From NCBI GenBank assembly GCA_001692895.1, contig KV748188.1, forward strand, positions 1,798,001-1,862,000: a stretch of DNA of 64,000 nucleotides, in the 5' to 3' direction. Of this stretch, positions 35,858-46,652 are shown piece after piece; the first letter of the stretch is position 1; the number at the start of each line of letters is the position of its first letter. The DNA comes from Cenococcum geophilum 1.58. Lineage: Eukaryota > Ascomycota > Dothideomycetes > Gloniales > Gloniaceae. A program made the position numbers and the translations under genes. The notes under the pieces are model-generated. The model saw only the letters and a list, made by a program, of their open reading frames with translations. It made no database searches and was not told the DNA's origin.

Positions 35858-37018
35858 GTGAGGATGACGGAGCAGCCATGGAGAAACTGAAGCTCGAGAA
35901 AGAGTAGAACCTTGCCCTTCCGTTGACAGTGTAGGGGTCTGAGAATTGTTTATGAGTTCATGAAAAGTGCGTGCATTGCATGGAATGAAAGACACGTTTG
36001 GAGAACTTTGCAGATAGATTTTGGTGTTATGGTGCTGTCTAAATAGTGCCAGCTGGGCCAATCTACGGATACGGATTTATCCCTTCGCCTGGTAAAATGT
36101 GTCCTACGGTTATCGATAAGATCCAGCCAATAGAATCAATACGATCAGGCTCTGTGATCAAATCTACGTAGTTGTAGAAGCTGTCGATTTCAGTATACAA
36201 TTACTATATACACTCAATCTTTGGAGTTGAGCGGCTCAATATATTGAGTCAGTGGAACAAAGTCTATATCATCAGAAGTGCGATTGGAAGGCATGGTTGA
36301 TTGATGTATATTAATTAAACTTATGTAGGTAATGCGCGTACTTTTGATTCTGGTGTTTTGGTGTGCACGGTCCAACTTTCGTAGGACGCTACCAGAAGAA
36401 GGGATACCATCAAAATTCAGTCTCGTTATCGAAATCTCGTACCATGAAGGATTTCAACACCGTGAGAGAATTATTCTAGTCTAGAGCCTCAGTGAGGAAG
36501 CGATTAGACAAGCCGCTATCTAAATTACTAGTAAGAGATAATAGGGACGTAATTTGTATCGTAAATTGCAGGACATATCTGCCAACAGGATCAACATCAA
36601 ATAACTTTTTGAACAAAGTCAACACAATCAATTCCTTTGCTCAAGCTGCATGGGTATCAAAGGTAATATTATAGCGGGAATCTTCTTGCTCCGCCCACAT
36701 ATATTTCGTAAGCATAAAACACCAATTCCGTCCGCCACACCACGCCACCAGAAATCTACAAGTAATCCTGCGGCCTTTGACGTTGCCAGCACTCGCCGCT
36801 TGTCACTCATACCAACACCGGAACTACTGAAAAATTCAAATATAAGCGTCGTTACGCATTTCGTGTCATTGAACGGCAACGCCGACGGGGAATCTTTGCA
36901 AGCAAGCAGCGCTAGGAATTAAAAAAAAATCCCCCATATTGAAATGCCAATCAAACCCTGTGCCATTGAAAAACGCCTCTTGGAAACAATGCAGATATTT
37001 CAATTTTTGTCTGGCAGA
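35858..37018. other. Intergenic holding a TA-flanked MITE
   Basis: 3' flank of the TyrRS pseudogene and of the leftward patatin-like gene. Apart from the MITE at 36080-36404 I see no gene; the open frames here are short and lack domains. Confidence 0.5.
36080..36404. mobile_element. TA-flanked MITE, copy 2 of a family
   Basis: 325 bp with imperfect inverted ends (TCCCTTCGCCTGGTA left; complement of TACCAGAAGAAGGGA right) and TA duplications at 36078-36079 and 36405-36406, as in Tc1/mariner-type elements. Its interior matches the elements at 56732-57054 and 63632-63771, sharing TCGATAAGATCCAGCC, GAAGTGCGATT, GCGCGTACTTTTGATTCTGG and similar runs. No coding capacity. Confidence 0.85.
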
Positions 37019-38977
37019 TCATCGGACGCCGTACTCCGGCTTCCGTGCCATGTTTACAACTGGCGGTGGGCCATAGTTATCCGGGTAGGGTAGAGTTATT
37101 CCAGCGGGTGGCCTCGACATTGTTCCTTGCATGGCCGGCTTAACATCTCGCTGCATCGGGGTTTTCGGAGGTCGGGGAGGCGGGGTGCGCTGTTCATCGT
37201 TGACTCTTGTTTCTTCGACACTTCGTCGTGGTGAATGAGATACGGATGCGTTGGAGCTGTGAGGCTTGCTAGTAAATTGCTCGTTGCTGCGGCGGTTTGG
37301 CGATGTGAGCTCGCCTGAGTGTCGAGGCGCCACGTCGGATGAAACAGGTTGGGGATACTCGTCTGACAAGATAACTATCTTCTCTTGCTCTGAAGAGCGG
37401 CGCTGCTGGAAGCCCGACGGCCTCAGGAGTTGTGACTGGTTCCTTTGGTAGGATTGCGGAGTGACATCCTCTGCGGGGAGTTCAACTGCGATAGGGTCTG
37501 CAGGAGGCAGATAAGGGATGTTTGGAAGTGGTCGATCCCACCGAGATTGCTCTTGCTGGGGTCGCTGTGGCTCGCCGTTCGTTGCCCGTTCCCATCTCAG
37601 CTTCGCACTGTGTATCCTAGCCATTTTTGCGGCTGCGTCCAGGTTCATTCTCTGCACATCAGTATCGGCAAGATACATGCGCGTGTTGGTGCTAATTTCT
37701 GCGAGACGATTCCATTCGTTCATGCCAAATTCCCCGACACCAACATTGACATTAAGCCGATAATAATTCTCCGGGTTGACTTGTCGCTTTGCCAAATGCT
37801 CCCTCATGGCTAAGTGTGTTTCTTCGCATCCTTCGGTCTTGGCAACAAGTCGTCTCCGGGCCTCAGCAAAATCTCCTATACCGCTTGAGACAAACCCTTC
37901 CCACCACAGGGACTGCTGTTGGTTTGTGCCAGGGGGTCTCTTGCCTGTACCAATACTGACAAATACGCCCAGTTCCCGCCCGGGCCATTCGTTACACACA
38001 GCCTCGTCCAGGATTTGTGGTGCTGGGTTATATTTTCCGGCCCCCTCATCGAGGAACATTGATTGTCCAATTTGGATAGGTTTGAAGGAAAGACCATTAG
38101 CACTAGTTGCGCGTCCGGCTTGCCATATCGTACAGTCGAATTCCGGAGCCGGCTCTTTTCTGGAATCATAGGAGCGTAGTAAGATAGAACTGCCTTTTTT
38201 TGGAGTACCTTTGTAGACTGCGGTAACTGCACTGTTAATATAGTTAGAATTTGTACTTCCAAGCCTGGGAGCGTGTTTGTAAAACTTACGTCTTGGTGCG
38301 ATTCTCCCTTGTGTCGTAGAATAAGGCATTCGGGTTCCCCCACCTCCTCACAGCCAGAGAGTTCCGGGGATTTATTGGAGTCATCCCAATTTGGCTATAC
38401 CTGCTCGAGTTGCTCGGACTTCTTTGGGGAACACCATAGGCGCTTCCTGGTGTCATAGGTGACCGGAGATCGGCTGTCGAGGCAGAGCCATCATCATTGC
38501 CTTCTTCTTCATATACGGTATGCTCCCTAACACACTCCATAATTGCCTCCTCGAGCTTCGATGCCTTAAACAAGGTATGACGATATGGAATACCAGCAAA
38601 AGTTTTGTCTGTTTCAAAGACGCGTTTCGTCATGCGAACGTAGACATCCTTGCAAGTATCGATGTCTAATCGCAACCGGCCCAGCATTATCGCAATCAAA
38701 CCTCCAGTTCCTGTACCCCCAATGAGATCAAAATGGTCGCACGGCTTCGGAATCTCGTGCCTTTTCGGCGCTCTGCCCTCGATTTCGACGAATGTGCGGT
38801 GCATGAGTTCTTGCAAAATAATAAGCATGGAGTAGCCACGCACTCCCCCGCCATCTAGAATCGCAAACGTCAGTGCCAGTTAAATCAGTGGTAGAACTGA
38901 AGGTGCTCACCTAGAGACAAAATACGCAAAGGAGGGCCTTTGGTAGTATCCTTCCGCCGTACCCAGGTGGAGGACAT
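37019..38977 (-). CDS. Patatin-like protein lacking the nucleophile Ser
   Basis: Belongs to the patatin phospholipase/acyl-hydrolase fold. Exons 38977-38911, 38854-38290 and 38231-37019 give 614 aa. The oxyanion-hole motif is intact (LSLDGGGVRGYSM, about residues 21-31), but the nucleophile elbow reads LIGGTGTGGLIAI, with Gly71 where active patatins have Ser (GTSTGG). The second catalytic motif reads FLDEGAGKYNP, keeping the Asp but not the usual DGG/DGA. The family core continues through DVYVRMTKRVFETDK and LGVFVSIGTGKRPPG. A long Pro/Ser-rich disordered tail fills residues about 400-614. This suggests a pseudo-enzyme with a scaffold or sensor role. I recall fungal paralogues with GTGTGG, so it may be a conserved clade. 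Divergent from the MOSC gene. Confidence 0.88.
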
Positions 38978-40051
38978 GCTGTATGCTGGTATGTGGTTGA
39001 GAGTGTACGTAGATTCAGAAGTTGGGGTGGTGGCAGATAACAGCAGTAGTCGTCGGGTGATTATCGGAATCGCCGTTTGATGTAGGTGAACCTTCGTCAG
39101 CCCTCAGCCGCAGTAACAAGGTCAGAACTATTTGTTGCAGTATCCAAAAATATGGGTTGCATAACGCGCGCAGGATGCGTCAGCACGGTGTACTGGGTGA
39201 ATGGCAGTTTTCCAAGGCTTTCGTTCAGGCTGACTTGGAATAGACTGGGTGCGTGTAGGCGCAAGGCAAGGTGCAGTTGCGGTTGAACGGGGTTGAAAAG
39301 GCTCAGTAGTGATGAGTGTCATCAAACATGATAATTATGATAACGATGACGGGTATGTCAAGATAGGATATGGCCAGAGCGCAAAGCATTGCTAATAGGG
39401 AGGCAATGCGACAAGACTCATGGCCGGAGGGGCAATTTTCGGTCTGCCGACCTTCGCCGGTTCTTTTGCACAGCCACGAACAGCTGCTCTCCCACCAACG
39501 GCAGCTCGGGGTCTGACAACCTCCTGCAAGCTTATCTATTGTCTCTCTTGTGATTCGAAAACCTTCATGGCCTCCTGACTTCTCGCCGACCGATCTTCAA
39601 ACATGCAGCGGCTGTCTCCTGGTGCCTTCCCGCCCAGGAACGAATGCGAGGGACGTCTGGAGTGCAGCTCTGTCTTATTTATTGTTGTTCTCCAGCCACG
39701 CTTGCATGTCGTATCCACCCACAGTCTGAGAATTTGAAGTGACATCGGCGTGTCCGCAATGCAACGAAGCGAGTCGAAATTCTGTCGACGTTCGCGGTTG
39801 TGGCTGCTTCGGCTGCTTCGTGGCTCCAGCCAAGCATCACCCCCGATGATGGCTGAGACTAAACTCACTTGAGGAATTTCTTCCACCTTCATCAAACATC
39901 GATACGAAAAAAAACCCAACTTCATCGAAGATGCATTGCCGTACCCCGCAGTTACCTCATAAAGCTGCAGCCAAAGCCATAACAATAGCCATAGCCATAA
40001 AGCAAACATAACCCTATTCTTCTAACTATTTTCTGATTATTCGGCGCTACC
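38978..40051. other. Divergent upstream region, no gene recognised
   Basis: 1.07 kb between the patatin-like and MOSC start codons. The 157-codon minus frame at 39536-40009 begins with a Leu/Trp repeat that simply reflects a simple-sequence tract (CATAGCCATAAC-like) and has no domain. Confidence 0.5.
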
Positions 40052-41118
40052 ATGAAAATTAGACAGGTAAAGCATCGCCCTTCGTTACCCTGCTATCCGT
40101 CATGGTCTAGCTTGTTGATAATCCCTCCATCCAGCTTTACACATACCCCATCAAGTCCCTGCGAGGCACTACCATCAGTGAAGCAGTAGTCACGAAACAT
40201 GGCTTCCCATATGATCGGAGATTCATGATTCTCAAAGTTCATCCAGACCGCTATGAGAACATGTTATTATCTTCGTTCCCGTCCATGGCATTGTTCTTGA
40301 CGGATATCGTTTTTCCCGAGGACGATGCGTCCGGGGTTGGGCAAATAATCGTGTCATACAAGCCTCCAGAGGAGAACGAATCAAAAACGATCAACATTCC
40401 GCTGCGACCTAATACTTCGGATTTGGAGACATTCGACGTAACTATGCACGGTAGCCCTACCAGTGCGTATAAGATGGATTCACAATACAACAACTGGTTC
40501 TCATCCTGCTTTGGCTACGATGTTATTCTTGCCTATTTAGGAGAAAACCTTAGACCTGTGCTCTTCCCAGCCGTCACAGCCGGCCCATCAAATGGCTCTT
40601 GGCTCTGGGACATCTCCAGCAACATTCCAATCATCGGATCTTCAAAAGATGTTAAAGAGCAAATAACGTTCGCGGACTGCGCCCCATACCTTGTCGTCTC
40701 TGAAACATCCCTGCAGAATGTATCTGCGCGCCTGCCAGATGGGGAAGAAATGGACATTTCAAAGTTTAGACCGAATATCATTGTCGAGGGGGCAGATTCA
40801 GCATGGGAAGAAGACTTTTGGGGCATGATTCGGTTGGGTGATGCTGAAGTCAATCTTTTACACAACTGTCTTCGTTGTCGGAGTATCAACATTGACTATG
40901 CTACGGGGAAACCTGGAACAGGAGAGGCTGGCACAGTGTTGAAGAAGCTACAGAAGGATAGGAGGGTTGATACAGGTTCCAGGTACAGTCCTGTATTCGG
41001 GCGTTATGGCTTTCTAGAGCTCAAAGACCAAGGAAAGCGTATTGCAGTTGGCGATGAGGCCACTGTCACGAAGAGGAATTCAGAGCGCGCGAAGTGGGAC
41101 TGGAAAGGTCTAGGATGA
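40052..41118 (+). CDS. MOSC-domain (molybdenum cofactor) protein, mARC-like
   Basis: MOSC proteins bind the sulfurated molybdenum cofactor; the nearest types are the Moco sulfurase C-terminus and mitochondrial amidoxime-reducing component. Exons 40052-40066 (only five codons, MKIRQ) and 40135-41118 give 332 aa. The N-terminal beta-barrel starts LYTYPIKSLRGT with the conserved YPIKS motif and GFPYDRRFMI. The MOSC core has FRPNIIVEG, the WEEDFWG segment and the Cys motif NCLRCRSINIDYATG, then YSPVFGRYGFLEL and IAVGDEA. The tiny first exon is required to begin the first strand; the in-frame Met at 40225 is internal. No N-terminal transmembrane anchor is seen, unlike animal mARC. Confidence 0.92.
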
Positions 41119-41279
41119 TGGGGAGAGTTTCATAAAATCCATTTCAGATATCAAGCACATCTACGGTAACCGAATTTTAGTGCCGAGATGCTCATAACCC
41201 CATTCGTAGTTTGATTTTCTAAATAGAACTCAGGAGATGAGGTGATTAAAAAAATTGAATGATTTGCAACAGACAATCG

Positions 41280-41670
41280 TTAACCCTCGAACCTTTCGTC
41301 TCCTATTCTCTCGTCATAGTCTCCATCTTGGCTTCTGAGACTAACGCTGCGACTTTCAAGGCTGGCGAACTCCGGCCATTCATTAAAAATTAGTCCTATG
41401 AAATTGAGCTCTTCGAGCAGTGCCGAAAATGCTCGCACTGGGTATAGCTTGGTGAGCGAGGTTCATGTATTCCTTGCCTGCTGGGAAATCCGATTCAAAC
41501 ACCGATCCGGATCGACAATAATCCATAATCTTCATAACGCTTCCCTGGCACCTGTCATCACTTGTTAATTCCCAAGGCTTACTAATTAATTGATACCGAC
41601 ACCAGCAAAGGTGGTAATGAGGCAGTAGACCGTCAAGATATCCTACGGGCAGGTACCTCTCTGCAATAAT
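41280..41670 (-). pseudogene. 3' fragment of an unidentified gene
   Basis: The minus strand reads IAERYLPVGYLDGLLPHYHL, then CQGSVMKIMDYCRSGSVFE and GKEYMNLAHQAIPSASIF. After a one-base frame change it continues LLEELNFIGLIFNEWPEF and ends DGDYDERIGDERFEG-stop at 41280. It is clearly protein-like but has no start. Its upstream side is cut at about 41670, where the sequence changes to an AT-rich and then GC-rich island. Family unknown. Confidence 0.5.
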
Positions 41671-43876
41671 CTGTGGGTGTAGAGTATATTAAATAATCAA
41701 TATATATATTATTCTTATTTAACGTCTGATGCGGTCCCAATCAAGGTCCATGCAGACTACTGCCGTGATATAGATACAAAAAACCTCCAAGGCGAACGTG
41801 AGTGGTAATACAGAGTGTACCCCTCTAGGTAGCACGCCCGTACTGCGTCAACGGGAGGAAAAATACCTTTAGGTCGCTGCTCTGAGACCCCCGTACGGGG
41901 GTGTCCTGATTGCCTATCTTGCCCTGTCTGCCTTTCGTACCATGCTTCCTGATAGATTTATAAAGATAATTGCCGTGAAAATAGTGTAATCCTACCCTTT
42001 CGCTCCTCTCCAAATACCCTAGCGTATATACGCCTTAGTCCTCCTACTTGCAGCGTGATTTCCACCCCAAAGGAACAGCGGGACGAATGTGACTAGGTGT
42101 CTTGTCCTAGGGCCCCAACCTAGGTCCCCTACATCCTATCGCCTGCGCCTAGCTGGTTTTCGAGACATAGAGGGAGACAAAATACCGCATGGGTAAGTCC
42201 AGGCCGTCGGGTAGAGTGGGGAATGAGAGGCTCATCACAGACTTCCTAGGGCGTATAAGGTTCGGTCGGTCGCCGTACACGGCTCGTTCAGTCGCCGTTC
42301 GCGGCTCATCGGTCGCCGCATGCGGCTCGTTCGGTCGTGTAGGTATTCGTATAGGAGGTAGAGGGGGGACGCCGTTTAAAGCTGTGCTTCAGGTGTACCG
42401 GAACGAATACGTGAAGACGTAGTAGAACTTATAAGCTTCCGCTAGGGCTCACCCTCCCAGCAGAAACTTTTTTGCACTACCATGTCGCAGCGCCGGCGCT
42501 GCGCAGCCGTACGCACGTCTCTGCGTTTGCTCTAGTAATCTATTGGCACGATCCAGATGGAACGCCAATAGCTGCATACTAGGTTCCCGGGCTCCACCGC
42601 GTGGAGGTGCAGAGGTCGATTTTATGGAGTCGTCTTGCCCGTATTGTTGACTAGGTCTTAGCGCCAAGACCCGCGAAAACTCTGCTATTCTGACGGCGTC
42701 GAGGGCGACGCATTCGAAAGCGCCCTGTAGCCGCGACGTAACGTCGCTGCATCAGTAACAGACGAGATCCTCACTCTCAGCTTGACCGTACGGACAAGAT
42801 GAGACGGAAAAGAGCCCCCATAGGACAGTATGGGTCGGATTTCGATTTTGGTGTTCTTTAATAATCAATATATATATATATTGTGTGATGAGGACCGTGT
42901 GTAAGTTGGGGAAAATATAATCATTGGGATATAGAACTGCTCCGGGTCGAAGGTTGATTATTCATAGTTTGTACCCCAATTCATTCGAACCCCCCAATGC
43001 GATCCTGTAAGGCCTGGTAACCGAATTCTCTGCCTAAATAGCGTGTGGGGCACTAAGGCATCGGAGTACTGAGGAAAAGAGGTATAAAAGCTCCCAGACC
43101 GTACAAGTTTTCAAGCAGGTATTTAGTTGGACGCTTGCAGTTTCAAGTAGTAGCGCTTGCCAAAGTAACGTTTAGAATATAAACAAGCAACCTGGCTTAA
43201 TTTCCAAGGCTCTGCAAAGCCATTAAGCCCGTGCCTTCTCTACAACCAATGTATTCCGCATCCAGGTCGCCCGATTTCTAAATACACAGCTCTACAAACA
43301 AGACTGCCTTCCCGCTCCTTATTCTCCCTCCTGGCCCATTGCATTTCTGCGCAATTGTACATGTCCACAATAAGCCCGCACTTACTATTTAAAGTGGGCC
43401 AAGTCGAGAAAAAACACCAGTTGGATAGTTTCCGCAATTGCATTAGAGTCACCCTAGAGGTTTGCTGCTAGATTAAAGTTCTTTATAGGCTTGGTTACTG
43501 TTAATACTAGCTGCTCATGTCTCACATGCATGGTGAAAGATAAGATACCAATCTTATTGCACTCTATGTCGAAGATGTTCTGTAACCGACTACGGTACCC
43601 TGCCAAAACACTACCTTGTCTTGTCTCGTATCACCATGTACACCTTGACTCGCTCACCGACTCGGTCACTGACTCGGTCAATTACCCCTTATTGTCTGCA
43701 CCTTTCTCATGTATATATACCACTTGATTTCCATAGATTTACAATAAAGTTGCTCGTTCAATTCCCACACACTGCAAAGCTTATATGTTCCATCTATGGT
43801 TGTGCGTCGAGAGCTATCCCTTGACCCGTCAGGGCGAGTAGAGTGGAAGGCCCGTGCGCGAACACCAGAATCAGAA
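41671..43876. other. AT-rich borders around a GC-rich island, no gene recognised
   Basis: AT-rich stretches with similar AATAATCAATATATATAT motifs at about 41690 and 42860 bracket a GC-rich segment (about 41860-42830) containing short palindromic repeats and small open frames (42189-42422 plus, 42449-42667 minus). Composition differs sharply from the neighbours. It could be an inserted element, but I see neither convincing long terminal repeats nor a coding domain. 43060-43876 shows no gene. Confidence 0.45.
42266..42337. repeat. Three 21-22-bp units, each with a palindrome
   Basis: Units start TC(G/A)GTCGCCG and end CGGCTC(G/A); a fourth is partial (TCGGTCG). Each centre is a short palindrome with changing loop (GCCGTACACGGC, GCCGTTCGCGGC, GCCGCATGCGGC), so arm bases are kept while loop bases vary. 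Confidence 0.8.
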
Positions 43877-44292
43877 TCCAGACCTGCGGAGGATAAATTA
43901 TCCTATCCGGTTGGGCGGATAATAATCCTATCCGAGGATAACCCGGATATCGGATAATATCCGGATAATATATGGATATCCGCAAAATTTTAACTACAGG
44001 GTTCTGCAGTGAGTGCTATAGAAATTATAAGTAGCGGGATTATAGGGTAATATTCGGCGTATAATAAAATTTCTTAGCCTATAGCGGCGGCAGTAGGAGC
44101 ACTAGAGGGTAAGAATTAGATCGTGGAACTGGAGGATAAGGAATAGATAAAAGTTACTAAATTTAGACTGCTGGGTCTCCTCTCTTTTTTACTATTTTTA
44201 TTTTATTTTATAGTATTTTATATAAAGAAAATCATAAATAAAAAGGTAGAAAGGAGATATCTAATTAGTAGGAAAGCTAAAGATATTTACTA

Positions 44293-44355
44293 AGGCTCTG
44301 CACGAAGCTCTGCACGAAGCTCTACACGAAGCTCTACACGAAACTCTGCACAAAG
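44293..44355. repeat. 12-bp tandem array inside the hAT-type element
   Basis: About five copies of GCTCT(G/A)CACGAA, slightly diverged. The unit is the reverse complement of TTCGTGCAGAGC, the motif of the neighbouring 23-bp array, so the two arrays are inverted relative to each other. Confidence 0.85.
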
Positions 44356-44399
44356 CTTTTATATAGAGCCTCCGTAGTAGAGCTGTTGTACGCAGAACC

Positions 44400-44575
44400 G
44401 TCGTACGCAGAGCTTCGTGCAAAGCCTCCGCAGAGCTTTGTGCAGAGCCTCCGCAGAGCTTTGTGCAGAGCCTCCGCAGAGCTTTGTGCAGAGCTTCGTG
44501 TAGAGCTTTTGCTGAGCTTTGGTAAAGCTCCATGCGGGGCTCCCCCTAAGCCTCATTCCGCAGAGCTCTTGTAAG
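44400..44575. repeat. 23-bp tandem array (CCGCAGAGCTTTGTGCAG core)
   Basis: Three near-perfect consecutive 23-bp units at about 44430-44500, with diverged flanking units. A related array with the same right border (CCCCCTAA then TTCCGCAGAGCTCT) occurs at 47131-47275. Confidence 0.85.
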
Positions 44576-45022
44576 CTTTATATCTATATAATATTACTTA
44601 TCCTTAGGATATTTAGATAAAAGTGGTACCATTTTAAAGCGCTTTACAAGCTCTATAAATCTATACTAATAGAAATTTTATTTATTTAATATTGGGGGGT
44701 GTATTACAAGTATAAGCATATTTAGGGTTTTTGCCAAGACTATCCGGAGACTATCCGGATAGTCTCCGGATACTATCAGCTGATAGGTCTATTATCCGAG
44801 AGGGCTATCCGGCCTATCCTCCGCAGTCTGAATCAGAACAACGCGTAGAATTCGACCGTTAAATACACCACCACCATGCCTTCTAATCACGCTAGAATTG
44901 ATGTAGATCTTGTTCAGAAGACTTAATATAAGATTCCCCTAAATAAGACGGCGAAAAAACCCTTTCCGAAGCCTTGGCCACTCCCCGAATTTTATATTCC
45001 TGAGCACGGCTACAGAATCCTA

Positions 45023-46652
45023 CTAATCTAATTGGTGGACTCTTATCGATAACCTACGTGCCCAAGTTAACGGGTTAAGGGATACTTTTAAGCTAGCCGT
45101 TGGCACGTTGCACTCCGCATTAGGCTTAAAGAAATGCGTGTATATTTCCGACTCCGGATGAACAAGCATCTAAGGTAGAGGTTAGGAGATTTGCTAAATT
45201 GATATTGCTAAGAAAGCCTACCGTCTTCTTGAAATTGTTAAGTTCCATCTTTGTTTCGACCACAATTGTCGGGGTGAGGCGAGTAAAAAAAGCACAGGAA
45301 ATAGGAGTCCTGTCGTACTGAGCTGCTGACCATGTTTTACACACGGTGAGTCTGTTATTAAACGACACATTTTTGGCTTTTATTATCCTGCCAAAAGGAC
45401 CGCCTGCACCATCAGTTTTGCTAATACCACTCTCTTCAAAACGAAGATCCAGGTCGCCTACTGTAAGAGGGGCCACAGGCGGTAGGGTCGGTAGCTCGCT
45501 GATGAAATGCCCTCCTTTGAACTGAGAGGTTGTCACTCTCAATCCTAGTCGCTTTCTTCGATACTCTGCGAGGACGCCCCTAAGAGCGGCAGGCGAGTGG
45601 GTCCGAGCAGGCTGAGAATTCGTTTCTTCTGCAAGCCTGGGGCAGTCCTCTCTATAAAATTCTCGGTCATTGTGGATAGTTATGTCCTCATCTGCATTGT
45701 GGTCGACAGGTAAAAGGCCCCGTGAGTCTGTATCCGCTTTAGAGCTCCCTGGGATAAGCGCATTATCCTTCATCCTATCATGCAGGCTGTCCACTGCTTT
45801 GGCCTCAACATCATCTTTAGTAGTGGTTTTGCTCTCCGCATCTGCTTTATTTGAATGCAGACCCATAATAGAGATGCTATCCGCTAATTCAGCCCTCTTT
45901 TGTTTCCCCGCCCCCATTTTATGTTTAACCAAGGATGAGAACGCCAAGCGATACACCCAAGATGACAGGAGCTCATGATCGAAGTCGAATCGGAGGTCTA
46001 CCGTAGACTGTCTATCACTAATAATGCTGTCTCGACTAAAACAAGTGTCCGTATCCCGCAGGCAGAGGATAGATGCAGCGTCATCACGGATTTTGCTGAA
46101 CGCCTGTTGAGATTTAGCACGACTTAGGAGTGACTGTCGATCCGAGTGCGAAGGCCTGCAGAGATAAGAATACACTCGTAGAGAAGCGCCATTCAAGCTT
46201 TATAATAAAGGTTGGATTGCCTACAGTTGGATACACTGAAGGATTAGCTGCAACGCCTGAACCTGGATCTGCAGCATATCTCTATACCCATTCAAGCTGC
46301 TTTCATTCCACAAGTATTTAGTCCTAGATCTGAACCCTAACTTCTGCTGAGATTGAGTTGCTTTCGATACATGTTCCTGGATGAAACCTAAAAGGAATTC
46401 GCAGGCATCCAGAATGCTGGCAAGCTGTAACTGGAGCGATCCATCTACTTGAACCTGCGGATTGTCCAGCCACCTAGAGAGAATCTCGGTTACGGCCTGT
46501 ATTGCGGATGCCTGGCTCTTGACGGATAGGAGGCTGATATCTACATCCTTAAATTTGTGACGTAGGTCATGGATGTCATGTGCAAGTTTGCCGGCTCTGT
46601 AGGTGATCCCGATACAGCTCCCGCACAGTCCGACAATTGCGCTGGGTTCCAT
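45023..46652 (-). CDS. STAND-type fungal N-terminal domain protein without effector domains
   Basis: The first 140 residues (MEPSAIVGLCGSCIGITYRA, GKLAHDIHDLRHKFKDVD) match the fungal N-terminal domain of STAND/NLR-like and G-alpha-like proteins. Exons 46652-46225, 46155-45222 and 45169-45023 give 502 aa. The middle has SRAKSQQAFSKIRDDAASIL, STVDLRFDFDHELLSSWVY and a disordered acidic/Ser region. The end has RLTPTIVVETKMELNNFKK and, after the last intron, MLVHPESEIYTHFF, a motif that ends such N-terminal modules in other fungi. No NACHT/NB-ARC P-loop, kinase or repeat domain follows, so it is an orphan N-module or a truncated receptor. It lies in a repeat-rich zone between the hAT-type element and a related satellite. 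Confidence 0.75.

Larger units (their letters stand above)
43877..44830. mobile_element. hAT-type non-autonomous element with satellite cargo
   Basis: The left end CAGACCTGCGGAGGATA (from 43879) and the complement of the right end TATCCTCCGCAGTCTG form inverted repeats. An 8-bp duplication AATCAGAA flanks them (43869-43876 and 44831-44838), with two extra bases on the left. Both subterminal regions are packed with TATCCGGATA-like palindromes. The AT-rich centre has no transposase frame, but carries the 12- and 23-bp tandem arrays listed separately. Confidence 0.82.

Noticed and set aside
39536-40009. 157-codon frame beginning with a Leu/Trp repeat, looking like a membrane helix
   Set aside because: The repeat is a translation of a simple-sequence CCATAG/CCATAA tract, and the rest lacks any domain.
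41671-42870. LTR retrotransposon or solo LTR
   Set aside because: The AT-rich motifs at both borders are similar, but I found no paired long terminal repeats, no TG...CA ends with a duplication and no coding domain; left unclassified.
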